Source of the DNA: Rothia similimucilaginosa | Lineage (GTDB): Bacteria > Actinomycetota > Actinomycetes > Actinomycetales > Micrococcaceae | Assembly (NCBI RefSeq): GCF_029850875.1 | Contig: NZ_JAOVAM010000001.1 | Span: 248,001 to 312,000, forward strand | Direction: 5' to 3' | Length of the DNA stretch: 64,000 nt | Shown: positions 7,983-17,283 of the stretch, one piece after another | Layout: every line of letters begins with the position of its first letter | Position numbering within the stretch: position 1 is the first letter of the stretch | The notes under the pieces: generated by a model | What the model saw: only the letters and a program-made list of their open reading frames with translations | The model's database searches: none | What the model was told of the DNA's origin: nothing | Translations under genes and position numbers: made by a program

Positions 7983-8846
7983 TTAGAGCAGCGAACCGGA
8001 ACCGCGGCGCACCAGCACCATACCGGCGGGCGCCACAATGCGTAGCCACTCTTCCGAACCTACATGCGCCGCGAACAGCGGCAGATCACCCGTGAAGCCT
8101 TCCGGGATGAAACCGAACACGCGCAGGGCAAATGCTGCACCGGTCGGTACAAGCACGATATCAAATTCTGGTAGGTACTCCAGCACCATATCGGAGGACC
8201 AAATACGAGAGCGCACCGTGGAAAGCACCGCGGCGCCGGGGTTCTCGGGCAGGGCGCGTTCTACCGCCTCCAGGCCTTCTGCGGTGGCCCGGTGGAACTC
8301 TTCAACCGGGACGGTGCCGACCTCGTACCAGCCGCTGAGCGGGGCTGACTTACCTGCCCAGCTAGCGTTGACGGTCACCGGCGGCATGAACAGCACCAGC
8401 TGCGGGTTCCCTTCGTTGCGCTGTTCTTCTGCCTGCTTCTGCAGATGTGCCAGACGGTCCAGCAGCGCCTGCGCCTGAACAGTCATGTCCAGGGTGGAGT
8501 CAGCCAGCAGATGCAGGGCACGCAGACCCATGATGACCGGGGTATCCGAGGATGCGTCCTCCGGCTCCAGGGAGCAGGCGAATACCGCCACCACGCGGCC
8601 GCGCGCGGTCAGTCGGATAACGGCGTCCGGGTTCACCGCCAGGGCGCGAGAAATGTAGGTGGCAAGGTCCTTAACCACTGCGGCCCCCTGGGCTCCGCCG
8701 GGCAGAATCAGGTAGGGTTCCTCCACGCCTTCGTGGGGGTTGTACTTGAGCTCAATAGGTGCTGCCGCGTTCGGTGCGCTGTTCTGTTCGGGAGCGTTCT
8801 CCTGCACGGGGGTATTGTCAGGGGTGGTTTCAGACGGCGTAGTCAT
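7983..8846 (-). CDS. Conserved protein of unknown function
   Basis: 287 residues. The first 30 are low-complexity (Thr, Pro, Glu, Asn, Gln). The rest looks like a soluble globular alpha/beta protein with no signal peptide or membrane segment. Visible segments are EEPYLILPGGAQGAAVVKDL, a hydrophobic RGRVVAVFACSLEP strand, a coiled helix around residues 120-145, and the C-terminal WLRIVAPAGMVLVRRG. AAGGAG stands 5 bases before the ATG, so translation is well supported. I do not recognise the family with certainty; it has the look of an actinobacterial conserved hypothetical. It is divergent from tesB across 218 bp and monocistronic. Confidence 0.6.
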   Translation of the reverse strand: MTTPSETTPDNTPVQENAPEQNSAPNAAAPIELKYNPHEGVEEPYLILPGGAQGAAVVKDLATYISRALAVNPDAVIRLTARGRVVAVFACSLEPEDASSDTPVIMGLRALHLLADSTLDMTVQAQALLDRLAHLQKQAEEQRNEGNPQLVLFMPPVTVNASWAGKSAPLSGWYEVGTVPVEEFHRATAEGLEAVERALPENPGAAVLSTVRSRIWSSDMVLEYLPEFDIVLVPTGAAFALRVFGFIPEGFTGDLPLFAAHVGSEEWLRIVAPAGMVLVRRGSGSLL

Positions 8847-9064
8847 TTCTGCTCCTTTTCGGCGTTGGCCTGCTCGGTGGCAAGTTGGTGGGTGATATAT
8901 GCGATGGTGTGTTAGGGGAACGTTCCGGATTGTTCATCCAGATCGATAATCCGGGCCGTTGTTCCTAGTCAATGTTCCGAATCAACCTGTCGTGGTTGTC
9001 TCAGAGTATGCTCTCCCACTCTACGCCAGAAACCGGCTCATTGAAAACGTGCGAGAATAAAACC

Positions 9065-9973
9065 ATGACCAAGCCCACTGTGACCCAAAACCTCATGCGG
9101 ATGCTGGACCTCTCCCCCGTGGAGGCGGCGCCCGCCTCCTTCGGTAGTGATGAAGTGTCTACCGGCGTGACGCTCACCCGCGAGCAGCCGCGTACTTTCG
9201 GTGGTCAGGTTCTTGCCCAGTCGATTATTGCCGCCGACCGCACGGTGGAGGGCAAGGACATCCACTCGATTCACGCCTATTTTCTGCGTCCCGGCGATAT
9301 TGAGCGTGAACTGTTCTTCGCCACTCAGCGCCTGAACGATAGCCGTTCCTTCTCGACCCGCCGCGTGCAGGTGTTCCAGGATGAGGCGCCCATGTTCTCT
9401 GCAATTATGTCTTTCCAGGCGGATAGCCGCGGCCCGGAGCACACCGCGGTCACCATGCCGGAGGTTCCGGACCCCGAGTCCCTTCCGAAGGTCAGCGATT
9501 ATCTGGGCCAGCTCCCCCACCCCATTGCACAGGCGGTAGCGTGGGAACGTCCGATTGATATGCGCCACGTGGATGCGCCCCTGTACACTCAGCCGGATGC
9601 CTCCTCGACACAGCCGCGTGCCTGCGTGTGGTTCAAGACCTTTGACCGCCTGGTGCATGCTGATGGTTCTGAGGCGTCGGAGGCGGAGCACCGCGCCGCT
9701 ATCGCCTACGCTTCGGATTACCTGCCGCTGGAGCCGGCTCTGCGCCGTCACGGCAAGTTCTGGCTGGAGCCGGGCCTCAAGAGCGCCTCGCTAGATCACG
9801 CAATGTGGTTCCACCGTTCGGCACGTGCCGATAAGTGGCTACTGTACGTGCTGGATTCCCCGAGCGCGCAGGGCGGCAGGATGCTCGCGCAGGGTTCGAT
9901 TTTCAATCGTTCCGGTGAGCTGGTGGCGACCGTGGCGCAGGAAATGATGTTCCGCCTGCCGGAATATCGATAA
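9065..9973 (+). CDS. tesB: Acyl-CoA thioesterase II (TesB family, double hot-dog)
   Basis: Hydrolyses acyl-CoA thioesters to free acid and CoA. The 302 residues form two tandem hot-dog domains. The first shows TFGGQVLAQSIIAADRTV and the HSIHAYFLRPGD strand near residues 40-80. The second contains SLDHAMWFHR and WLLYVLDSP. The start at 9065 (MTKPTVTQNL) fits the family N-terminus; a longer in-frame version from 8972 adds unconserved sequence. No clear Shine-Dalgarno precedes it. It is convergent with the HdeD-like gene, sharing the hairpin at 10031-10066. The natural chain-length preference cannot be read from sequence. Confidence 0.9.
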   Translation: MTKPTVTQNLMRMLDLSPVEAAPASFGSDEVSTGVTLTREQPRTFGGQVLAQSIIAADRTVEGKDIHSIHAYFLRPGDIERELFFATQRLNDSRSFSTRRVQVFQDEAPMFSAIMSFQADSRGPEHTAVTMPEVPDPESLPKVSDYLGQLPHPIAQAVAWERPIDMRHVDAPLYTQPDASSTQPRACVWFKTFDRLVHADGSEASEAEHRAAIAYASDYLPLEPALRRHGKFWLEPGLKSASLDHAMWFHRSARADKWLLYVLDSPSAQGGRMLAQGSIFNRSGELVATVAQEMMFRLPEYR

Positions 9974-10030
9974 AGCAGAGCACCGCTAGGACTACCGGAA
10001 GGCGTCAGGCGAACCTGGCAGAGCATACAG

Positions 10031-10066
10031 AAAGACCGTGTGAGGTGGTTGTCTCACACGGTCTTT
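10031..10066. terminator. Bidirectional terminator between tesB and the HdeD-like gene
   Basis: A perfect 14-bp stem (10031-10044 with 10053-10066) has T-rich ends on both strands. It is placed between two convergent genes. Confidence 0.85.
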
Positions 10067-10107
10067 CTTATGTTCTAGTGTACGGTCTAGAAGCCGTTTG
10101 GAAGCTC

Positions 10108-10683
10108 TTATTTAGCTTCGCCGTCAATCACACCGTCCGGGGAAATGTGCACGGTGCTCTTGGTGCGGCGGGAAACAAAGAAGTCACCCACGAATACCAG
10201 ACCGGTCACCAGAAGACCCAGTGCTGCCATCCATACTGCCGCCACGCCGTAGATTATCGGGAACAGCACCACGAGCAAGCCCAGAATAAGGGTACCAATA
10301 GCAGAGAGCTGCAGGTGGCGTCCGGCGGCGTAGCTCAGGTATTTCACGCCCTGGGCAGTCATCAGACGAATCAGCGCCCACATAATCATCCACGTACCCA
10401 CAATGGTCGGGATGAAGGTTGCCTGTGCACCCACCGAGGCAGTCAGCAGAATCAGGCCAGCCACCACGGTCAAGATGCCGTCAACCAGGTCCCAGCCGGT
10501 ACGTGCCTGCTTTGGCGTGCCGAAGTAACGTACCAGTTCAAACACGCCACCAAGCCACACCGAAATGGAGAACACATAACCCAGAACTACCAGCGGAATA
10601 GCGGGATTGGCGAACATGTAGATTGCCGCTGCAATCAGCAACAGACCGGTAACCAAGGACATCCAGTTATATTTTGAAAGCAT
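10108..10683 (-). CDS. HdeD-family (DUF308) membrane protein
   Basis: 191 residues with about six transmembrane helices, in the pattern of the HdeD acid-resistance membrane protein family. It opens with MLSKYNWMSLVTGLLLIAAA and has the recurring GWxLVxGILTVxAGxxLL type of segment around residues 65-85. The C-terminal tail is short and charged. AGAAGAG precedes the ATG at 10683. Upstream in-frame ATGs as far as 10914 would add a Cys-rich sequence unlike the family. The role is unknown outside enterobacteria, where HdeD aids survival at low pH; acid stress in the host niche is only a guess. Confidence 0.75.
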   Translation of the reverse strand: MLSKYNWMSLVTGLLLIAAAIYMFANPAIPLVVLGYVFSISVWLGGVFELVRYFGTPKQARTGWDLVDGILTVVAGLILLTASVGAQATFIPTIVGTWMIMWALIRLMTAQGVKYLSYAAGRHLQLSAIGTLILGLLVVLFPIIYGVAAVWMAALGLLVTGLVFVGDFFVSRRTKSTVHISPDGVIDGEAK

Positions 10684-10914
10684 AATGCTCTTCTCTTCGT
10701 AATCACATGTGTCAGTTGTACTTACGCACATACCCATTATAAACCGTAAATACGAAGTCCGCCACGATATATCGGTCGCCACTGAGCGAACTATTTCTAC
10801 CGGCGAACACGCGACCCTCCCCTCGCCAGCACATACAGCAGCCAACGCGCGCAGCATCCAGTACACACAGCGCGTACGGCATCCAGCGCATATGGCATCT
10901 AGCGGGCACAGCAA

Positions 10915-10956
10915 AGCCCCGCCTCCCCACGCTTCAACAGCGCAGGAGGCGGGGCT
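10915..10956 (-). terminator. Hairpin terminator after ettA
   Basis: A perfect 12-bp GC-rich stem (10915-10926 with 10945-10956) followed on the minus strand by TTTGC. It starts 17 bases beyond the ettA stop. Confidence 0.7.
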
Positions 10957-10973
10957 CGCTACCGAACTAAACC

Positions 10974-12653
<1,680 letters not shown>

Positions 12654-13462
12654 AGTTACCTATTTTAGCGTGAATTCGATTGAGGGTACGAGAGTTTTGG
12701 ATTACATGCTATGCGGAGTACCACGCAGGCACTATACTCGAAGCTATCACAAGAAGACTTAAAGCAGGAAGCACTGAGCCTAGTGTGTGAAAAGCGGTCC
12801 TTAACGGCGGAGCGGGTGAGCACCGGTCCGGACCACCGGCTTACTCACCCGCTTTGCAAAGCACATTCCTATCCGCATTGGGTGGGTCATCAACCACGAT
12901 GAACGCTCGAACCACCAAGCTCCCATCCCATATATTGCGGGGTTTTGTACCATGCACCACTTGTGTGAATACGTGATAGTTGAGTTGGCTCCCTTGCCAG
13001 AGCTTCCTATGGAGAGGAAGCGCTCACATGGGTGCGCTGAATATTTCCCTTGAGTGACTCAACCACATCATACGACATAGCTGAGAGGGGATCGCTGTCT
13101 TCGCCCGAACTACCGGCACGGACGAATGTGTGCTCTCGGGAACCATAATAACCTTTTTGCATCAAGGTGTCACTTTCAGGTTGAGGTATTCCACCGGTTC
13201 CCGTTGAGCACATTTCAGGTGCTTTATAGTGCCGACCCCATATATCCAGCCAGGACAAAACACCCGCGGACTATAACCCCTGAAAAATCAAGGAGGGGCC
13301 ACCCTAAACCTTCCCTATATCACTCCATCTGGGCTAATACCCACCTAAAGCAATATGCAGAAAAGTTAGTGCAGCCCCTCACTGTTTGAGATAAAAATGA
13401 GATAGAACCCTACTCAGGGCGATAACCGGTGGAGTTTATCCGTAGTTCTCCCGAGTAACCGG
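12654..13462. other. Gene-poor stretch of about 0.8 kb
   Basis: No convincing gene. An inverted repeat (12811-12820 with 12844-12853), with further GC-rich symmetry inside, resembles a terminator or folded RNA. A minus-strand frame of 83 codons at 13007-13258 (TLMQKGYYGSREHTFVRAG ... ) has no ribosome site and no family I recognise. Near 13449-13464 the palindrome GAGTAACCGGTTACTC overlaps the stop codon of the next gene and may help end its transcription. Confidence 0.5.
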
Positions 13463-13750
13463 TTACTCGCCGAACTCCACCTTCTCGAAGCTCATGGTGC
13501 CATCAGCGTGAGAGACAACAGTATTGGGGTCACGCTCACGACGAGCCGCCGCGTACGCATCATGGCTTGCCTCATCAACCCAGCGGGTCACCACAAAGTA
13601 GTCGCCACCCTCATCCAGGGGGCGCCAGAGCTCAAACCCCTCAAAGCCGGGGAAAGAGTCAGCAATGTGGCGGGCAGCAGCAAAGCGCTTCTCCAGCTCA
13701 GCGCGGTTGTCGCCAACGACAGTCAAACGGTGAACCTTAACAACGGACAT
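13463..13750 (-). CDS. Antibiotic biosynthesis monooxygenase (ABM/IsdG-like) small protein
   Basis: 95-residue dimeric ferredoxin-like barrel protein of the ABM superfamily. The order is a short beta strand (VVKVHRLTV), a helix (LEKRFAAARHIADSFPGF), then FELWRPLDEGGDYFVVTRWVDEASHDAY, matching haem-degrading HmoA/IsdG/MhuD-like and quinol monooxygenases. AGAAGGAGG precedes the ATG closely. It stands alone between gene-poor DNA and the trmD terminator. Haem breakdown is plausible, but the catalytic Asn/Trp/His set of IsdG is not clearly present, so the substrate is open. A 12-bp palindrome lies about 87 bp upstream. Confidence 0.75.
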   Translation of the reverse strand: MSVVKVHRLTVVGDNRAELEKRFAAARHIADSFPGFEGFELWRPLDEGGDYFVVTRWVDEASHDAYAAARRERDPNTVVSHADGTMSFEKVEFGE

Positions 13751-13836
13751 ATGTCCTCCTTCTGTTGAGTACGTACTTTCAACAATGAAAGCGGGTTACA
13801 ACCTCGCGCCAGCTATAGGTAGACTATGCTCTTAGC

Positions 13837-13848
13837 GAGGTTAACCTC
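13837..13848. promoter_or_regulatory. 12-bp palindrome upstream of the ABM monooxygenase gene
   Basis: GAGGTTAACCTC is a perfect palindrome lying between the ABM gene and the trmD terminator. It resembles fused DtxR/IdeR half-sites, but the spacing is shorter than the known 19-bp iron box. It is a possible operator only. Confidence 0.25.
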
Positions 13849-13868
13849 AGCATAACGGTTCATGGACA

Positions 13869-13916
13869 CAAAAAATAGGGGTTAGCACCAACTAACAGTT
13901 ATATGACGCTAACCCC
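13869..13916 (-). terminator. Terminator of the rimM-trmD operon
   Basis: Stem GGGGTTAGC at 13878-13886 pairs with GCTAACCCC at 13908-13916 and is followed on the minus strand by TATTTTTTG. It begins 42 bases after the trmD stop. Confidence 0.85.
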
Positions 13917-13957
13917 CGTTCAGAGAATCACAAGGCACTCACGAGCACCCGTTCAGC

Positions 13958-14902
13958 TTAGGATTCCGGCTGAGTCTGCACGGTATCAGTCTGTGCTGTC
14001 TGAGCCACGATATCAGTCTGAGCCACACCATCAGCCTGAGGTGCGGGGTTCTTCTTCGCCTTCTTCTGAGCAGCCTTCGCCTGGTTCGCAAAATGCACCC
14101 CACGCTCAGCCAAGAAGCGGCGGTCCTTCTTATCCCACTGCTCCACCGGGTACGCCTCCAACAGGTCGGGGCGGCGCTCCAGGGTGCGCTCAATCTGACG
14201 GTCACGACGCCAACGCGCAATCGCACCGTGATTACCCGATAGCAGCACCTCCGGCACCTCACGGTTACGCCACACGGCGGGCTTCGTGTACACCGGATAC
14301 TCCAGCAGACCACCCGTATGCGACTCCTCCTCCAGGGAGGCGGGGTTACCCATCGCACCCGGAATCAGGCGGGTGATAGCCTCAATCATTGCCATGACTG
14401 CAACCTCACCACCGTAGAGCACGTAGTCGCCCAGGGAAACGGGCATCACGCGGAAGCTCTCCTGCGCCCAGTCCAGCACGCGCTCGTCAATGCCCTCGTA
14501 GCGCGCCGGGGCGAAGACGATATGCTTCTCCTCCGCCAGCTTGTACGCCATTGCCTGATCAAAAACGGCACCCGCCGGGGACGGGACAATCAGTAGCGGG
14601 CGGGTATCAGCCTCGGGCCCAGCACCCTCAGACTTAGCACCCTCAGGAGCATCTTCGGTAACGTTCAGCGGGGAGGCGGCAAGCACCTCATCCAGCGCCA
14701 AGCCCCACGGCTCCGCCTTCATCACCATGCCCGCACCACCGCCATACGGGGTGTCATCCACCGTGCGGTGACGGTCAAAGGTGTGCTCACGCAAATCGTG
14801 CAGGTGCAGGTCCACCAGGCCCTTCTCGCGCGCCTTACCCAGCAGGGACAGCTTCAGCGGCTCCAGGTACTCGGGGAAAATCGTGACCACATCGTAGCGC
14901 AC
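13958..14902 (-). CDS. trmD: tRNA (guanine-N1-)-methyltransferase
   Basis: Methylates G37 of tRNAs with G at position 36 (Leu, Pro and Arg), using S-adenosylmethionine; this prevents +1 frameshifting. The SPOUT trefoil-knot domain shows [12 protein letters not shown] and [19 protein letters not shown], which bind the cofactor. The C-terminal tRNA-binding domain has [17 protein letters not shown]. At 314 residues it is longer than the usual 245-270. The extra length is a short acidic insertion near residue 85 ([18 protein letters not shown]) and a tail of Thr/Gln/Val-rich near-repeats. It starts with GTG three bases after the rimM stop, so it is translationally linked. Confidence 0.95.
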   Translation of the reverse strand: MRYDVVTIFPEYLEPLKLSLLGKAREKGLVDLHLHDLREHTFDRHRTVDDTPYGGGAGMVMKAEPWGLALDEVLAASPLNVTEDAPEGAKSEGAGPEADTRPLLIVPSPAGAVFDQAMAYKLAEEKHIVFAPARYEGIDERVLDWAQESFRVMPVSLGDYVLYGGEVAVMAMIEAITRLIPGAMGNPASLEEESHTGGLLEYPVYTKPAVWRNREVPEVLLSGNHGAIARWRRDRQIERTLERRPDLLEAYPVEQWDKKDRRFLAERGVHFANQAKAAQKKAKKNPAPQADGVAQTDIVAQTAQTDTVQTQPES

Positions 14903-14905
14903 GGA

Positions 14906-15568
14906 CTACTCCCCCGCCTGCTCGGTCGAATGCTCAGTCACCTGGGCAGAATCCTCAACCAGGTCAATCAAACCCGCCGGAGGAGTCAGCAGTACAAAGC
15001 CGGGCTCATTCTCGGTCGAGGGAACCACCTCGGGCACAATCTCCTCAACAAAAGGAATCATGATCTCTTCACCCGCACCGGATGCAAGACGCGGCGAACG
15101 AGCCAGCTTAATCAGCAGCAAATCCTGAACCGGCATGGTCTGCAGACCGGTCACCTTACCCAGCGGCTTGCCCACAGCCGGGTTATCCACGGGGCTCTCA
15201 CCCTCGGGAACGTCCGCCAGCAGGTACACGGGCAGGTTCACCAGCTCCTGCTCGTAGAAGCCCTCTTCATCGCCCTCATCCTCGGGAACCTCGTAGACCA
15301 GGCGGCTACCGCGCAGCTCCTCAGCCTGGTTGCGGGTAGTCACCTCATCAAAACGGACCACCAGAATCTTCTTGTTCCAGCGGGCACCGGCAACCGTCAG
15401 CTCACCGGTAGGCGCCACCGAAGCGGCAGCAGAGCCGGGCTTGAAATTCTCGATACCGAGCACCTCACCGCGGGCAAAACGCTCCTGCGGGGCATCAGTA
15501 AAGAGCTGAACCGTCACCTCACCACGAATACCGTGAGGCTTACCGATACGAGCCACCACAACCTGCAT
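14906..15568 (-). CDS. rimM: Ribosome maturation factor RimM
   Basis: Binds S19 and assists 30S head maturation. 220 residues: the N-terminal beta-barrel begins VVVARIGKPHGIRGEVTV, the family signature. The C-terminal PRC-barrel domain contains LVYEVPE and GKPLGKVTGLQTMPVQDLLL. An acidic insertion (EDEGDEEGFYEQE) and a loop near residue 160 explain the length above the usual 165-180. AGCGGAGGAAAATT precedes the ATG. It is followed by trmD with a 3-base gap. A hairpin separates it from khpA upstream, so rimM may depend on readthrough or its own promoter. Confidence 0.95.
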   Translation of the reverse strand: MQVVVARIGKPHGIRGEVTVQLFTDAPQERFARGEVLGIENFKPGSAAASVAPTGELTVAGARWNKKILVVRFDEVTTRNQAEELRGSRLVYEVPEDEGDEEGFYEQELVNLPVYLLADVPEGESPVDNPAVGKPLGKVTGLQTMPVQDLLLIKLARSPRLASGAGEEIMIPFVEEIVPEVVPSTENEPGFVLLTPPAGLIDLVEDSAQVTEHSTEQAGE

Positions 15569-15750
15569 AATTTTCCTCCGCTGGATACAAGTTAAAACCT
15601 ACGCCGTGCGCGTACACGGCTCCCACTATTCTACCGGGCACTTAGGACGGGCGCATTCTGCCGCCTCTCCCTCGCCTCCACGGTGACCGGGGCGAGCGCT
15701 CGTACAGATAACTCACAGCAATAACTCGCGCAGAGAAAACGGGTACGCAA

Positions 15751-15790
15751 AAGCCCCCGCCTTCCGGAATAATTCCGGGAGCGGGGGCTT
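15751..15790 (-). terminator. Terminator or attenuator between khpA and rimM
   Basis: A GC-rich hairpin whose 10-bp outer arms AAGCCCCCGC and GCGGGGGCTT enclose a second symmetric element. On the minus strand TTTTGC follows. It lies about 15 bases after the khpA stop. Confidence 0.75.
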
Positions 15791-15804
15791 CAAGCGTTTA
15801 CGAG

Positions 15805-16050
15805 CTAGCGTCGCTTTTTGTCGGTGTCGATAATGTCGATACGCATCGGCTCGCCATCAGATATCGCGTCCATCACCAGACGGATGCTCTTGGCGGTACG
15901 ACCGGACCTGCCGATAACTCGGCCCAGGTCATCCGGATGCACGCGAACCTCAAGGGTTTCACGGTGACGCTGGGTGCGCAGGCGCACCTTTACGTCCTCC
16001 GGACGATCGACAATCCCTCGAACCAGGTGTTCGAGTGCATCAGCCAACAT
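15805..16050 (-). CDS. khpA: KH-domain RNA-binding protein KhpA
   Basis: 81-residue single KH-domain protein. The GxxG loop is GRSG, within DLGRVIGRSGRTAKSIR, and the N-terminus LADALEHLVRGIVD is typical. In other Gram-positives KhpA pairs with KhpB/Jag and binds many RNAs, affecting cell elongation. It starts 2 bases after the rpsP stop (TAATTATG), so it is co-translated with rpsP, the usual actinobacterial arrangement. Confidence 0.93.
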   Translation of the reverse strand: MLADALEHLVRGIVDRPEDVKVRLRTQRHRETLEVRVHPDDLGRVIGRSGRTAKSIRLVMDAISDGEPMRIDIIDTDKKRR

Positions 16051-16052
16051 AA

Positions 16053-16475
16053 TTACTCAGCTGCTTCCTCAGCCTCAGCCTCGGGTGCTGCTTCTTCAGC
16101 AGCCTCTTCAGCCTTCTCAGCCTTGGGGGTGATAGCCTCGGGCAGGATCACGGAACCCTTTTCGGGAACAACGAACTCAGCCTTAGCTTCAACGGGCAGA
16201 ACCTTGGACTCTGCCTTCTCGCCCTTGAATGCAGCCCAGTCGCCCGAGAGCTTCAGCAGAGCCAGAACCTGCTCGGTCGGCTGTGCGCCGACGGAGAGCC
16301 AGTACTGAGCACGCTCAGAGTTGATCTCGATACGCGAGGGGTGCTCGGTCGGGTGGTAAATACCGATCTCTTCGATGGTCTTACCATCGCGCTTGACGCG
16401 CGAATCAGCGATCACGACGCGGTAACGAGGATCGCGGATCTTACCCATACGCTTGAGACGAATCTTAACAGCCAC
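16053..16475 (-). CDS. rpsP: 30S ribosomal protein S16
   Basis: 140 residues. The conserved S16 body is the first 85 ([24 protein letters not shown], then IGIYHP and ALSVGAQPT-like [12 protein letters not shown]). The remainder is an actinobacterial Ala/Glu-rich acidic tail ([19 protein letters not shown]). It starts with GTG at 16475 behind AGGAG with an 11-base spacer. It is first gene of the rpsP-khpA unit. Confidence 0.96.
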   Translation of the reverse strand: MAVKIRLKRMGKIRDPRYRVVIADSRVKRDGKTIEEIGIYHPTEHPSRIEINSERAQYWLSVGAQPTEQVLALLKLSGDWAAFKGEKAESKVLPVEAKAEFVVPEKGSVILPEAITPKAEKAEEAAEEAAPEAEAEEAAE

Positions 16476-16785
16476 TTTAGTGGTTACTCCTGTTTCATAA
16501 TATTGGTGCGAGGCACACGGTTCAGCACCCGTGGGGCGGGCCGTTCACGGCACCTCTATGGACACAACAGCGCGCGAAGAGAGGGGTCGCGCGTCGCCGG
16601 GTACTCAGCTAGGGTATCAGAGCCCAAGATTTTAAGCTAGCGCCACGGAAAAATAATTGCTCAAGGCACCGAACATCACTTTTAAACAGCGTTCTGTGCC
16701 CGGTGATGCACCCGTGATGTGCCCGGTCATTAGGCTGTTACTCGGCTCAGATAGCTATGCCCGGCGAGCCGCAGCATAGCCGCCA
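16476..16785. promoter_or_regulatory. Intergenic region upstream of rpsP and downstream of the NUDIX gene
   Basis: 310 bp. It must contain the rpsP promoter; TTGAGC near 16660 with TAGCTT 19 bases on is a weak candidate. At 16754-16780 a 7-bp hairpin (GCTATGC/GCATAGC) lies just after the NUDIX stop on the minus strand and may end that operon, although no T-run follows. No gene is seen. Confidence 0.35.
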
Positions 16786-17271
16786 CTAGTCAAGGTTGCT
16801 CATCTCCAGGGTCTCCCCCGTCTCTAGAGCGCGGTAGCACTCACGCAGACGCTCCACCATCGACGGACGCACGTAGCCATCTAGGTTCTCCGGAGCAACC
16901 CACTCGTAGGTCACCAGCTCAGCATCCTGCAGGGTAATCTTCGTATCCGCTGCTATCACGCCGCCGTCATACATGTAGTAGGTCGAATCGCCCCACACGC
17001 CCAACGCCAGGCCGTGGAAAATCAGCAACACACGACCCAGCTTCACACCCAGGCCCAGCTCCTCCGTAATCTCACGCTCACAACCGGGCTTGGGCGCCTC
17101 GCCTGCCTCCACGGTACCGCCGGGAAGAATCCAGCCGTCCTTATAGTTCGGCTTCACCAGCAGCATCTCGCCACGCTCATTACGAATCAGCGCGCCCGCC
17201 GCCAAACGGCGCGTGGGCAAGGTGGCGATAAAAGCCTTCAGCTCTTCATTGCTCAGATAGGAATCCTTCAT
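16786..17271 (-). CDS. NUDIX hydrolase
   Basis: 161-residue pyrophosphohydrolase for nucleoside diphosphates linked to another group. The NUDIX box is intact: GGTVEAGEAPKPGCEREITE followed by ELGL, with the REITEEL glutamates that bind Mg2+. The preceding strand MLLVKPNYKDGWILPGG is typical. The start lies behind AAAGGAAAG. It follows the 890-residue unknown gene with a 12-base gap, so the two are probably co-transcribed. The substrate cannot be inferred. Confidence 0.88.
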   Translation of the reverse strand: MKDSYLSNEELKAFIATLPTRRLAAGALIRNERGEMLLVKPNYKDGWILPGGTVEAGEAPKPGCEREITEELGLGVKLGRVLLIFHGLALGVWGDSTYYMYDGGVIAADTKITLQDAELVTYEWVAPENLDGYVRPSMVERLRECYRALETGETLEMSNLD

Positions 17272-17283
17272 GGCTTCTTTCCT

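Noticed and set aside
12711-13258. Short frames of 63 and 83 codons in the 0.8-kb gap after ettA
   Set aside because: No ribosome sites, no recognisable families and mutually inconsistent strands. Left as gene-poor DNA.
13837-13848. Palindrome considered as a DtxR/IdeR iron box
   Set aside because: The two AGGTT half-sites are five bases closer than in the 19-bp consensus, so it is listed only as an unassigned palindrome.
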